Positions 1-7,717 of a stretch of 17,423 nt of DNA are shown piece after piece (the stretch's first letter is position 1; each line of letters begins with the position of its first letter). Source of the stretch: Planctomycetes bacterium UBA1146. GTDB taxonomy: Bacteria; Planctomycetota; UBA8108; UBA1146. The stretch is taken from NCBI GenBank assembly GCA_002311345.1, contig DCAA01000019.1:41540-58962 (forward strand), written 5' to 3'. The notes under the pieces were generated by a model that made no database searches, had not been told where the DNA came from, and worked only from the letters and a program-made list of their open reading frames with translations. Position numbers and translations under genes: made by a program.

Positions 1-317
1 GCTGGCGGCACCAGGATGGTGCCGCGCGAACCGACCGGGAGACCGTAGGGGGGCAGCACCAGTGCGCCCTGTCGAGTTTCGATCCAATCACGCAGTCGAA
101 GGGTGGCTAAGCCGAAAGGATTCCGCACGGCCAGGCCAGTGATCTCCTCGAGGGTGAGGGAACCGTGATGGTGAGGGATTCGCCCTGGACCCGCTACCGG
201 AGGACCGGGAAGTTCGATCTCGCGAAGATCGGAGGCCAGTAGCACCGGCATCAGCAGCAACACCGATGCCAGGAGAAGGATCAGACGATTTGATGTGCAC
301 TTTTTCCTTTTGGGCAT
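1..317 (-). CDS. Secreted protein of unknown function, N-terminal part (runs off the left edge)
   Basis: This minus-strand reading frame opens with ATG at 317 and stays open to the window edge, giving 105 codons and no stop. An AGGAGA ribosome binding site sits about 7 nt before the ATG, which fixes the start well. The N-terminus is a classical signal peptide: a basic start (MPKRKK), then a Leu-rich hydrophobic stretch at about residues 11-28 ending in LLA-SD, a plausible signal peptidase I site. After it comes a Pro-rich segment, a His triplet near residue 49, and a region that looks folded (about residues 53-105). I do not recognise the family. Export to the periplasm or outside is inferred from the signal peptide. 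The gene is divergent from tsaE. Confidence 0.75.
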   Translation of the reverse strand, partial: MPKRKKCTSNRLILLLASVLLLMPVLLASDLREIELPGPPVAGPGRIPHHHGSLTLEEITGLAVRNPFGLATLRLRDWIETRQGALVLPPYGLPVGSRGTILVPP

Positions 318-423
318 TTCAGTGTCTCCTGTGGATATTTTCCTGGTTTGAACGATCAAGCGCCAGCAGGGTTGTGGCCGATTCCTGGCACCGATAGGCT
401 CGCTGCTCCAGGAAGGAAAAGCG
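318..423. other. Divergent intergenic region between the secreted-protein gene and tsaE
   Basis: This 106-bp gap must hold promoters for both directions, because the genes on either side are transcribed away from each other. I see a ribosome binding site for each gene (AGGAGA complementary at about 324-329; AGGAAGG at 410-416). I see no convincing paired -35/-10 boxes and no strong inverted repeat. Confidence 0.5.
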
Positions 424-912
424 GTGACAACGGCAGCTGAAAGGTTCCACGAGGTAGAACTGGTCGGGGTGGAGGTGACCGAAGCGCTGGGAGAGCGAAT
501 CGGTCAGGCCGCCGGTTGTGGTCTCGTGGTCGACTTGCGCGGCGAACTGGGGGCGGGCAAAACAGCGCTGGTGCGAGGATTGGCGCGGGGACTTGGTGTC
601 GAGGGGATCGTCAGAAGTCCGACTTTCATCATCGCTTCGCTGCACTCCGGGCCGATCTCGTTACTTCATGTCGATGCCTATCGTCTCGATGATCCGGGCG
701 AACTGGCACTCCATGGCTGGGATGATTGGCTCGTAGAAGGTGTCATCGCGGTCGAATGGGCCGATCGGGTCGAGCCGATCCTGCCACCGAGACGCCTGCG
801 CCTCGACCTGGCTCATGGGGGTCCAGAGGTGCGCACAGCCACGATTCGTGCCACAGGGGAACAGGCTGATGACGTGGTCTCTCGAGTCTTCGAACGGGCG
901 ATCGTTTGTTGA
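424..912 (+). CDS. tsaE: tRNA threonylcarbamoyladenosine biosynthesis ATPase TsaE
   Basis: TsaE is the P-loop ATPase that works with TsaB and TsaD in the cytoplasm to put threonylcarbamoyl on A37 of tRNAs reading ANN codons. Of the 162 residues, the Walker A loop GELGAGKT lies at 40-47. It is followed by the family motif SPTF (65-68), HVDAYRL (82-88) with its conserved Asp, and EWADR (111-115). The length is normal for the family. The start is GTG at 424, supported by AGGAAGG 7 nt upstream. It is the first gene of a plus-strand run that ends with miaA, another tRNA A37 modifier. tsaB and tsaD are not in this window. Nothing looks damaged. Confidence 0.93.
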   Translation: MTTAAERFHEVELVGVEVTEALGERIGQAAGCGLVVDLRGELGAGKTALVRGLARGLGVEGIVRSPTFIIASLHSGPISLLHVDAYRLDDPGELALHGWDDWLVEGVIAVEWADRVEPILPPRRLRLDLAHGGPEVRTATIRATGEQADDVVSRVFERAIVC

Positions 913-999
913 AGCAACTTGATAGAGTGCTATTGGCCTCCACAATCGGTGTTTGTGGATTCTCCCTCAGTGGCGCAACCGAACCAGGATCGAGATTCG

Positions 1000-1260
1000 A
1001 TGCCGAATAAAGGTACAGAAGGCGAAAATCAGTTTCCTTCACCAGAACCGGATGAGTCCGGTTGGCTGCTGGATGGGCTGGCAATTCGCCCGCCGATGGA
1101 AGAGTTCCGTCGCCTCTTCGAGATGAAGAAACGCGCCTTCGAGGGCAAGGTCGATGCCGAGAGTCGGCACAAGTACGAGATGGCCAGACGCCTGGGTGAG
1201 AAGTTCATCTCCGAGCGAGAGTACGGATTCGGATTAGACTCGGGGGGTGACCCGTGCTGA
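1000..1260 (+). CDS. Small protein of unknown function coupled to the YhaN-like ATPase
   Basis: This 86-aa frame runs from ATG 1000, with AGGA about 10 nt upstream, to TGA 1258-1260. An in-frame GTG at 970 is an alternative start and would add 10 residues. The N-terminal 20 residues are acidic and Pro-rich, probably unstructured. Residues about 32-75 are charged and helical-looking (EEFRRLFEMKKRAFEGK and what follows), and the only Cys is the last residue. I do not recognise a family. Its last 7 nt overlap the start of the ATPase gene (GTG at 1254), so the two are probably translated together. An accessory or regulatory partner of that ATPase is the obvious inference, but the sequence does not show it directly. 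Confidence 0.7.
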   Translation: MPNKGTEGENQFPSPEPDESGWLLDGLAIRPPMEEFRRLFEMKKRAFEGKVDAESRHKYEMARRLGEKFISEREYGFGLDSGGDPC

Positions 1261-3848
1261 TCCGTAGTCTCCGGGCGGAGGGCTTTCTCAAGTTTCGCAA
1301 GATCCGAATCGAGAATTTTCCTCGACGTGGATTGATCGGCATCATCGGGCCCAACGAAAGTGGCAAGTCGACAATAGGCCAACTTTTTCAGTTTGCTCTC
1401 TTTGGTACCACTCATCATGTTGTGCGCGGCTCCATCATCGATCTGATTAACTGGGAAGATGATCACTGTGTCGTCGAACTCGATATCGAACATGATGGTC
1501 AGAGTTATCGAATCTGGCGAGAGATGGACCGCCTGGGAACATCCTTTGCTCGATTGATGCGGATCTCGAATTCAGGGGGAACGCCAGGGGAGGAGATCGC
1601 TTCCGGTATCATCCAGGTGCAAAGAGAAGTGCAGCGGCGATTCCATCTCGGTGCCGGGGAGACACTGCAAGCATTCTATCTCGCCGAGCGTGAGTCAGTG
1701 ACCAACCCGGAGCAGTTTCGCGCATACCTCGACAAGGTTGCAGGGATTGACGTTTTGCACGGTGCCCGGGGTGATGCCAGCAGTGCGCTCGATTTACTGG
1801 AGAAGGATTTCACTTCTGTCCAGGATGAGATTCGCAAAAACGAACTGCACATGTCGCGGCTTCAGCCCAACATCGACAAGATCCCCGACCTCGAGATAGA
1901 TCTGAGTGATCGCGACAACAAGGTGGAAGAAGCCCGTTCACGGGTGAGGGATCTGCAGCATCAGGTCGAACAGGAACTCACCAAGCGCGATGAAGTGCAG
2001 AAGATCCAGCAAGAACTTCGATCTCTGGATTCGATGGAGTCGGGTGAAGCCCTGCGAAAATGCAACGGCCTCATCGGGCTGCTGCAATCGGATCTGATGC
2101 CTGAAGCGTTGCGAAATCAAGAATCTGTCAGCGACCCTCTTCGTGACGGACTGGAGAAGCTCGCCAGCGCCTTCAAGATCCGCAGCCTTCTGGCCGCTCG
2201 CCTCGAGGAAGCCCGGGAAGCTCTGGAGAAGCGTGTCGAGGGAGGTTCAGAGGGGTCCATCGAAGTGGATCTTCAGCAGCAGAAGATAACCATCGCAGAG
2301 CAAGGTTCTTCTCTGACGAAATACAGGGCGTTCGCTCTGATAGTGTTTCTCGTCGGTCTAGGCGCGATCGTTCTGGGGATAGACCACCAGTATCAGTATG
2401 GCATCGGCGAGTACATCCCGATTCTCGAAGGGTTCACCGAGGAACCACGCATCGGGTTCCTGGTTGCTGCGGCGGGCGCTGCGTTTTTTGTACTGGCTTG
2501 CTGGCTGGCTTCCCGGGCTTCGACTGCAAAACAAGCCGGTCTGGATGCGGATGGCATCGTCTCGCGTCTGCGCATGGAACTGGAAGTTGGAAAGAGTTCC
2601 CTCGAGGCGGCGAGGGCTCATCTGGCCCTGGCTTCGGGTGGACTGGATCCTGGTGACGAGATCGGGGAGTGCCAGGTTCCAGCTGTCCAGAACACTCTCG
2701 ATGTCTTGCGAAAATCACGCCGGGATCTACACGAGGTGATGGGGGACAAGCCTGGTGACTACCTCTCCAGGAGCCTCAAGAAACCGCTCGATCGGGTTCG
2801 CACTACCCTCAAGGAGCGGCGCAAGAATTTTGACGATGCCAATGACTCGGTCAAGCGACTGCGCTCGAAGCGTGATCGCGTCCAGAGTGAGATTCGCGAG
2901 TATCAGAACCAGGATGGACGTCGTCGCACGCTCGAAGAGTTCTCCAATGGCCTGCGAAAGAAATCGTTGGCGATACGCGAAGAGATGGATATCCACAGAC
3001 TGCTGGTCGAACTTCTCGATGAGACCGTCGAGTCGGTGCGGATGCGTGCCGGTCCCAGTCTTGGCAAGGGACTTTGCCGTCTGTTGCCGCATCTGACCGG
3101 TGGCCGCTACCGCGATGCCCAGGTCACTCCCGAGTTCGAGATCCGCCTCTTCACCGGCGAGAAGAGTGATTTCCTTCAGGCTCATGAGTTGTCGGGGGGG
3201 ACCCTCCAGGGGCTGTCTTTCGGATTCAGGCTCGCTTTCGCCCAGGCTTTCGTTCGTGCTGTGACAGAGGCACCTCAGTTTTTGTTCCTCGATGAACCTT
3301 TCCCTGCGATGGATCGAATGCGAGTCCTGAGTACGCTCCAGGCGTTACCGCGGTTGAGTCAGGAACTTTCCCAGGTGTTCGTCGCTCATCCGGATCTCGA
3401 CGACGAGGCGAGAAAGAGTTTTGATCTTCTGATCGAAACCGATGTGGGAGTCGATCAGATCGATCTGGATCTGTCCTCTCTGGGGCTGAGCGAGGTTCCC
3501 GCACCGAGCAAAGACTCTGCTGCGCTCCACAGCCACGATTCCGCCGCAGTGAAGTCACCCCCGATGGATCCGCCTGCCCATCGCTTCGAGCAAAAATCGA
3601 AACCACAACAACCCGCCGCCACTGTTCGACCCCCGTTTGATTCGCCGGTATCGACCGATGATCGCTCGAACTCACCCTCGAAGACGGACTCCCCGGTAGA
3701 GGCGGATCCAGTGGTTCCCGGCCCCGAGGTGGTAGAAGTCGAGGAACCACCCGTTACGCCTTGGCCGTCGGCACCAGAATCTCCACCATCTGCCCCTGAT
3801 GCTGGTTTGCAGGAGGATGCTGATGACTGGACGATTCCGGAAGCATGA
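1254..3848 (+). CDS. YhaN/Rad50-like coiled-coil ATPase with two membrane segments at the apex
   Basis: This is an 864-aa SMC/Rad50-type ABC ATPase. The N-terminal half carries Walker A GPNESGKST (32-40). Charged helical, coiled-coil-like segments follow (about 185-260 and 300-350). Two hydrophobic segments (about 357-376 and 400-419) are separated by a 23-residue loop, then helix returns (about 430-595). The second half of the ATPase follows: signature LSGGT (646-650), Walker B FLFLDEP (676-682) and switch His712. No CxxC zinc hook is present; the membrane pair sits where Rad50/SbcC has its hook. From memory, Bacillus YhaN has the same plan and is encoded beside an SbcD-like phosphoesterase. 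Residues about 750-860 form a Pro/Ser/Asp-rich, probably disordered tail. The GTG start overlaps the preceding gene by 7 nt, and the stop overlaps the next ATG (ATGA). A role in DNA end processing or repair at the membrane is inferred. Confidence 0.85.
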   Translation: MLIRSLRAEGFLKFRKIRIENFPRRGLIGIIGPNESGKSTIGQLFQFALFGTTHHVVRGSIIDLINWEDDHCVVELDIEHDGQSYRIWREMDRLGTSFARLMRISNSGGTPGEEIASGIIQVQREVQRRFHLGAGETLQAFYLAERESVTNPEQFRAYLDKVAGIDVLHGARGDASSALDLLEKDFTSVQDEIRKNELHMSRLQPNIDKIPDLEIDLSDRDNKVEEARSRVRDLQHQVEQELTKRDEVQKIQQELRSLDSMESGEALRKCNGLIGLLQSDLMPEALRNQESVSDPLRDGLEKLASAFKIRSLLAARLEEAREALEKRVEGGSEGSIEVDLQQQKITIAEQGSSLTKYRAFALIVFLVGLGAIVLGIDHQYQYGIGEYIPILEGFTEEPRIGFLVAAAGAAFFVLACWLASRASTAKQAGLDADGIVSRLRMELEVGKSSLEAARAHLALASGGLDPGDEIGECQVPAVQNTLDVLRKSRRDLHEVMGDKPGDYLSRSLKKPLDRVRTTLKERRKNFDDANDSVKRLRSKRDRVQSEIREYQNQDGRRRTLEEFSNGLRKKSLAIREEMDIHRLLVELLDETVESVRMRAGPSLGKGLCRLLPHLTGGRYRDAQVTPEFEIRLFTGEKSDFLQAHELSGGTLQGLSFGFRLAFAQAFVRAVTEAPQFLFLDEPFPAMDRMRVLSTLQALPRLSQELSQVFVAHPDLDDEARKSFDLLIETDVGVDQIDLDLSSLGLSEVPAPSKDSAALHSHDSAAVKSPPMDPPAHRFEQKSKPQQPAATVRPPFDSPVSTDDRSNSPSKTDSPVEADPVVPGPEVVEVEEPPVTPWPSAPESPPSAPDAGLQEDADDWTIPEA

Positions 3849-4609
3849 CCACTTTCCCGGCTACTGGTGCTGGTTCTTTTCTTCCTCGCCGTCGCATCAT
3901 CGCCGCGGATCTTCACTGTGACGGCAGTGCTCGTCGACTGGAGATGCTGGAGTTCTTGCTGAAGACCTGCCAGCAAGAAGGAGCCGACTGCTGGCTACTG
4001 GGAGATCTGTTCGATGTCTGGATCGGTCCAGGGCAATTGTCTCTGGAGGTGACCCGCCGCGAACTGGAAGCCCTGCGCCGGGCGACCGATTCGAATGTCG
4101 ACGTGGTAGTGATTCCGGGGAACCGCGATTTTCTGCTAGATGATGCTTTCGAACAACAAACAGGTGTTCATGTCGCCGGAGATCATCTGCAACTGGAGAC
4201 CGGTGGCCAGCGCTGGCATCTTTCTCATGGTGACCTGTTCGGGACCGCCGATACGGGCTATCTCCGGCTGCGCAAGATACTGCGCAGTTCATGGTTCAGA
4301 TGGCTCGTTGGTCACATGCCAGTTTTTCTTTCACTGCGGTTGGCACGGTTCCTTCGCAGGGGTTCACGTTGGGCGCTCGAGCGCAAGGAACCCGATGTTT
4401 TGAAACCGGATCCAGAAGCGATCCGTGAATTGATCGACGCGGGCTACGATCGGGTCGTCTGTGGTCATTTCCACACGGCTCATGAGGAACGTATCGACGG
4501 TGACAAGGAAGTTGGTAACTTCACGGTACTCGAACCCTTCGAGACCCGTGGCGCGCATCTATTTGTCGAGGATGGGAAACTTGAAATGCGATACGTGGAG
4601 TCTTCTTGA
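3845..4609 (+). CDS. lpxH: LpxH-type metallophosphatase (UDP-2,3-diacylglucosamine diphosphatase-like)
   Basis: This 254-aa calcineurin-like phosphoesterase keeps the full set of metal-site motifs: ADLH (Asp22, His24), GDLFD (Asp54), GNRD (92-95), SHGD (His128) and GHFH (His208, His210). GDLFDVWIG, GNRDFLL and SHGDLFGTADTGYLRLR are characteristic of the LpxH branch. LpxH cleaves UDP-2,3-diacylglucosamine to lipid X in lipid A synthesis at the inner membrane. The basic, hydrophobic segment at about 145-172 fits the family's membrane-facing insertion. The ATG overlaps the stop of the YhaN-like gene by 4 nt. YhaN/Rad50-type ATPases usually pair with an SbcD-like nuclease, so a nuclease role is an alternative. 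However, the protein is short for SbcD and lacks its C-terminal capping domain. I favour LpxH activity. Confidence 0.75.
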   Translation: MTTFPATGAGSFLPRRRIIAADLHCDGSARRLEMLEFLLKTCQQEGADCWLLGDLFDVWIGPGQLSLEVTRRELEALRRATDSNVDVVVIPGNRDFLLDDAFEQQTGVHVAGDHLQLETGGQRWHLSHGDLFGTADTGYLRLRKILRSSWFRWLVGHMPVFLSLRLARFLRRGSRWALERKEPDVLKPDPEAIRELIDAGYDRVVCGHFHTAHEERIDGDKEVGNFTVLEPFETRGAHLFVEDGKLEMRYVESS

Positions 4610-5586
4610 AGAAGTTTTCCACCCCCGAACTCGCCATCATCGTCACCGGTCCCACAGGCGGTGGAAAAGCGAATCTCGCCTCGCAGATGGCCCAACAACT
4701 CGACCTTCCTGTACAGGTGATGGATTCGATGAAGGTCTACCGTGGAATGGACATCGGTAGTGCCAAACCATCGGCTGGATCTCGTCAGGGGAATCCCTTC
4801 CAGCTCATCGATCTGGTCGACCCGTGGCAGGAGTTCACCGTCTTCGACTGGCTCGAAGCGTTGTCGGATAGCGTCTCGGGAGCGTCATCCTGGCTGATCT
4901 CGGGGGGCACCAGTTTCTATCTTCAAGCTCTGAGGGAAGGGATTTTTTCCGGCCCCGGTGCCGATCCCGTCATCCGTCAACGACTCGCCGAAGAGATCGA
5001 ACAAGGAGGTCTCGACCGGCTCCATCAGCGGCTCGCCGAAGTCGATTCCGAAGCGGCAGAATCGATCCATCCTCATGACCGCAAGCGCATCATCCGTGCT
5101 CTCGAGGTGTTCGAGATCTCTCAGGAGCCGATCAGTGTCTGGCACCGCCGCAGGGTGCCCATCCTCGATCCAGATCGAACCCTGTTGCTGGGTGTGTGCC
5201 GCGCCCGAGAGAAGATTCATCAACGCATCGAGTCAAGAGTTCTGTCGATGTTCGAAACCGGTTGGGTCGAGGAAGTGAAGACCCTGATGGCAGCACACGA
5301 TCCGCCCTGGGGTCGTACTGCAGGACAATCCATCGGTTACCAGTTGATCGCAGATGCTCTGCAAGAGCAGCGGGATCCTCGCCAGGAGATCGAGAAGATC
5401 CAGGCACAGACTCGTGCCATGGCTCGATCGCAACTGGTCTGGGGCCGCAAACTACCCATCGAGTGGTTCACGCCGCAAGAGCAACCCGAAGCGATGCTGC
5501 GAGCTGCAGCTGCCATCGACAGCCTGAAACGTGGAGATCCGTTAGAACCGGATTCGCTACGGCTGGCCAGGCGCGATGAACTTTGA
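4606..5586 (+). CDS. miaA: tRNA dimethylallyltransferase MiaA, divergent P-loop
   Basis: MiaA adds dimethylallyl to N6 of A37 in tRNAs reading UNN codons. The 326-aa length is normal. Recognisable motifs are DSMKVYRGMDIGSAKP (40-55, normally DSxQVYxGMDIGTAKP), GGTSFYLQAL (100-109, normally GGTGLYxxAL), HPHDRKRIIRALEV (155-168) and IGYQLI (243-248). The P-loop reads GPTGGGKA (15-22): the Ser/Thr normally following the Lys, which contacts Mg2+, is Ala, and the usual Gln after DS-x is Lys. The remaining fold motifs and the intact frame argue for a working, divergent enzyme rather than a pseudogene. The start is TTG at 4606, overlapping the lpxH-like stop (TTGA), with GGAG 5 nt upstream. It is the last gene of the operon, before a terminator. 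Confidence 0.88.
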   Translation: MKKFSTPELAIIVTGPTGGGKANLASQMAQQLDLPVQVMDSMKVYRGMDIGSAKPSAGSRQGNPFQLIDLVDPWQEFTVFDWLEALSDSVSGASSWLISGGTSFYLQALREGIFSGPGADPVIRQRLAEEIEQGGLDRLHQRLAEVDSEAAESIHPHDRKRIIRALEVFEISQEPISVWHRRRVPILDPDRTLLLGVCRAREKIHQRIESRVLSMFETGWVEEVKTLMAAHDPPWGRTAGQSIGYQLIADALQEQRDPRQEIEKIQAQTRAMARSQLVWGRKLPIEWFTPQEQPEAMLRAAAAIDSLKRGDPLEPDSLRLARRDEL

Positions 5587-5615
5587 AGTGTGCTGGAAGT
5601 CAGCGGTGTCGAAAA

Positions 5616-5652
5616 AAACAGGCCCGGTCACTGATGGTGCCCGGGCCTGTTT
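5616..5652. terminator. Bidirectional intrinsic terminator between miaA and the small lipoprotein gene
   Basis: A perfect 12-bp stem (AAACAGGCCCGG at 5616-5627 pairing with 5641-5652) encloses a 13-nt loop. On the minus strand the stem runs straight into seven T residues (complement of 5612-5618), an excellent terminator for the lipoprotein gene. On the plus strand the tail is TTT then GATATTGT, a weaker but plausible terminator for the miaA operon. The two genes converge on it. Confidence 0.88.
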
Positions 5653-5673
5653 GATATTGTCTCGGCGAAAAAA

Positions 5674-5901
5674 CTAGTACTGTTCGATGGGACGATCGTC
5701 GAGATCGAACACGATGCGATCGATATCGGTACGGGCATTACGCAGGTCATCGCCCATCTGACGGAAGACACGCTTCCAGTACAGGCTTGAGGCCACGGTG
5801 GTCTTGGGACCCATGGCGCAACCAGACACCGCCAGTACCAGACCCAGACAGAGCATCAGTCCAAGATTTCTTACGGTTCGGCTCCTCGAGTTCGGACGCA
5901 T
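5674..5901 (-). CDS. Small lipoprotein of unknown function
   Basis: This is a 75-aa protein with a basic N-terminus (MRPNSRSR), a hydrophobic stretch (about residues 13-25) and a good lipobox, VSGC, with Cys28 as the predicted lipidated residue. The mature part is only about 48 residues, charged and helical, and ends in an acidic, Asp-rich segment (DIDRIVFDLDDRP). The start at ATG 5901 is supported by GGAGGG about 5 nt upstream. The frame could be extended upstream to 6012, but that adds sequence with no signal-peptide logic and bypasses the ribosome site. It has its own terminator and a probable upstream promoter, so it is monocistronic. I recognise no family. Membrane anchoring, with a structural or periplasmic role, is inferred. 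Confidence 0.78.
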   Translation of the reverse strand: MRPNSRSRTVRNLGLMLCLGLVLAVSGCAMGPKTTVASSLYWKRVFRQMGDDLRNARTDIDRIVFDLDDRPIEQY

Positions 5902-6014
5902 TGGTCCCTCCATCAACTTCGTGCTATTGCCCTTCCGGGGCCAGAAGCCCTGGCGGACGGTGGTTTCTTTCCGGCTTTCCAACGGTAGCCAGATGGCCAC
6001 TGGTGGAAGCAAAA

Positions 6015-6043
6015 AGGGTAAGTCCCTCCGGTCTCGAAGTCAA
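6015..6043 (-). promoter_or_regulatory. Candidate sigma-70-type promoter for the small lipoprotein gene
   Basis: On the minus strand TTGACT (complement of 6038-6043) matches the -35 consensus at five of six positions. It is followed after 17 nt by TACCCT (complement of 6015-6020), a weak -10. The predicted leader to the ATG at 5901 is about 100 nt. This is a pattern match only. Confidence 0.35.
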
Positions 6044-6071
6044 CGAACCGGGTGTTGACTGGTGGGTCTCT

Positions 6072-6100
6072 TTGACCCCTGCCCCGGAGAGGGCTACGAT
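6072..6100 (+). promoter_or_regulatory. Candidate sigma-70-type promoter for lysS
   Basis: TTGACC (6072-6077, five of six to TTGACA) is separated by 17 nt from TACGAT (6095-6100, four of six to TATAAT). The predicted start near 6107 leaves a leader of about 60 nt before the lysS GTG. I see no T-box consensus in the leader. Confidence 0.45.
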
Positions 6101-6167
6101 CCACTGACTGGAGGGGACCTGGGCGCAGGCGACGACAGCAACGTCGCACAGGAAATCAGGGGGAGCC

Positions 6168-7697
6168 GTGGCCGAGGATCGGATTCGCGAGATCAAGGTC
6201 GAGAAGATCGAGAAGCTGCGCGAACAGGGTCTTCAGCCCTATCCGGAGCGCTGGGAGCGATCCCATACGCTCGAGCAGGCATCCGCTCTCGAGGCCGGCA
6301 CCACCGCTGTTCGGGTGTGCGGCCGGATCGTCAGCCGGCGCGATTTCGGAAAACTGAGTTTCTTCGATCTTCAGGATCTCAAGGGCCGCATCCAGTGTTC
6401 TGTCCAGCGTGATGATCTCGGCAAGGAGTCCTACAAAGCATTCAGCAAGATGGTCGACATCGGTGATTTTGTCGGAGTCGAGGGCGAGATGTATAACACC
6501 AAGGTCGGGCAACTGACGGTACGTGCATCTTCCTGGGAGATTCTGGGCAAGACGTTGCGTCCGATGCCGGAGAAGTTTCACGCCATCAATGATCGCGAAA
6601 TCCTCTACCGCCGACGCTATCTCGATCTCATCTCATCCGATGAATCCCGGCAACGATTCCGTCTGCGCCGCGAGTTCATGCGGGCGATCAGAGATGGTCT
6701 CGATGAGGCGGGTTTCGATGAGGTCGAGACACCGGTATTGCAAACCAAGCCCTCCGGCGCTCTGGCGACTCCATTCAAGACCCATCACCGTGCGCTCGAT
6801 ATGCCCGTCTATCTGCGCATCGCTCCCGAGACCTACCTGAAGCGTTGCATCGTGGCGGGCTTCGATCGCGTATACGAGTTTGCGCGCGTATTTCGCAACG
6901 AGGGGATGGATCCCTCGCACCTGCAGGACTTCACGATGCTGGAGTACTACGCGGCCTACTGGAACTACATCGACAACATGAACTTCACCGAGAAGTTGCT
7001 CCAGCAGGCCATCGAGCAGTGCACAGGATCGCTCCAGGTGCCCCATGGTGCCGGTGAGATCGATTTTTCCGGCTCGTGGCCGCGGCGCCCGATGGCCGAT
7101 TTGATCCAGCAGTACTCCTCCATCGACATCTCGGCCAATACCGATGTCGATCAATTACGTGGCGCGCTCAGTAAGGCCAAGATCGAGTTCGATGGCGCTG
7201 AAAAGATGGGTCGAGGGGCGCTCATCGATGAACTGTACAAGAGGACGGTGCGGCCGCGCATCAGCCAGCCGACCTTCGTCACCAGCCATCCGGTCGATCT
7301 GTCACCGCTGGCGCGGCGCAATGACGACGATCCGCACATCTCCGACCGATTCCAGCTGGTCATCCATGGCTGGGAAGTGATCAACGCCTACTCCGAACTG
7401 GTCGATCCCATCGACCAGCGGGTGCGGCTCGAGGTCCAGGCACAACTCAATGCCGACGGAGATGACGAGGCGATGATGATGGACGAGGACTATCTCCTCG
7501 CCATGGAGCACGGCATGCCGCCGATGTCTGGCTGGGGAATGGGAGTCGACAGGATCGTGGCACTGTTGAGTGGTGCCGAAAATCTGCGCGACGTGGTGCT
7601 GTTTCCGCTGATGAAGCCGGATGAGGGTACGTCGGTCGAGGATGCCATCCGCGAGATGGGCAAAGAAACTCCCGCCATCGAGGGGGCTGACTCCTGA
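6168..7697 (+). CDS. lysS: Lysyl-tRNA synthetase, class II
   Basis: LysRS charges tRNA-Lys with lysine in the cytoplasm. The 509-aa protein has the N-terminal OB-fold anticodon-binding domain (about 48-125, with VRVCGRIVSRRDFGKLSFFDL). Motif 1 lies near EVETPVLQ (185-192), motif 2 is VFRNEGMDPSHLQDFTMLEY (241-260), and motif 3 is GWGMGVDRIVALL (455-467). The active-site segment RIAPETYLKR is at 217-226. Motif 2 reads MDPSHLQDFT where the common bacterial form has a sequence like ISTRHNPEFT, so this belongs to a less common LysRS subgroup. The GTG start at 6168 has a strong purine-rich AGGGGGAG just upstream. Length and motifs are complete. It is transcribed alone, divergent from the small lipoprotein gene and convergent with thiL. 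Confidence 0.95.
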   Translation: MAEDRIREIKVEKIEKLREQGLQPYPERWERSHTLEQASALEAGTTAVRVCGRIVSRRDFGKLSFFDLQDLKGRIQCSVQRDDLGKESYKAFSKMVDIGDFVGVEGEMYNTKVGQLTVRASSWEILGKTLRPMPEKFHAINDREILYRRRYLDLISSDESRQRFRLRREFMRAIRDGLDEAGFDEVETPVLQTKPSGALATPFKTHHRALDMPVYLRIAPETYLKRCIVAGFDRVYEFARVFRNEGMDPSHLQDFTMLEYYAAYWNYIDNMNFTEKLLQQAIEQCTGSLQVPHGAGEIDFSGSWPRRPMADLIQQYSSIDISANTDVDQLRGALSKAKIEFDGAEKMGRGALIDELYKRTVRPRISQPTFVTSHPVDLSPLARRNDDDPHISDRFQLVIHGWEVINAYSELVDPIDQRVRLEVQAQLNADGDDEAMMMDEDYLLAMEHGMPPMSGWGMGVDRIVALLSGAENLRDVVLFPLMKPDEGTSVEDAIREMGKETPAIEGADS

Positions 7698-7717
7698 GAG
7701 TGTGCTTCGAGATGGTG

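Noticed and set aside
1600..3000. Search for a Rad50/SbcC zinc hook (CxxC)
   Set aside because: No CxxC lies at the coiled-coil apex; two hydrophobic segments occupy that place, so SbcC was not called.
5902..6167. T-box or other riboswitch before lysS
   Set aside because: No T-box consensus or recognisable riboswitch core is present; the leader after the candidate promoter is too short.
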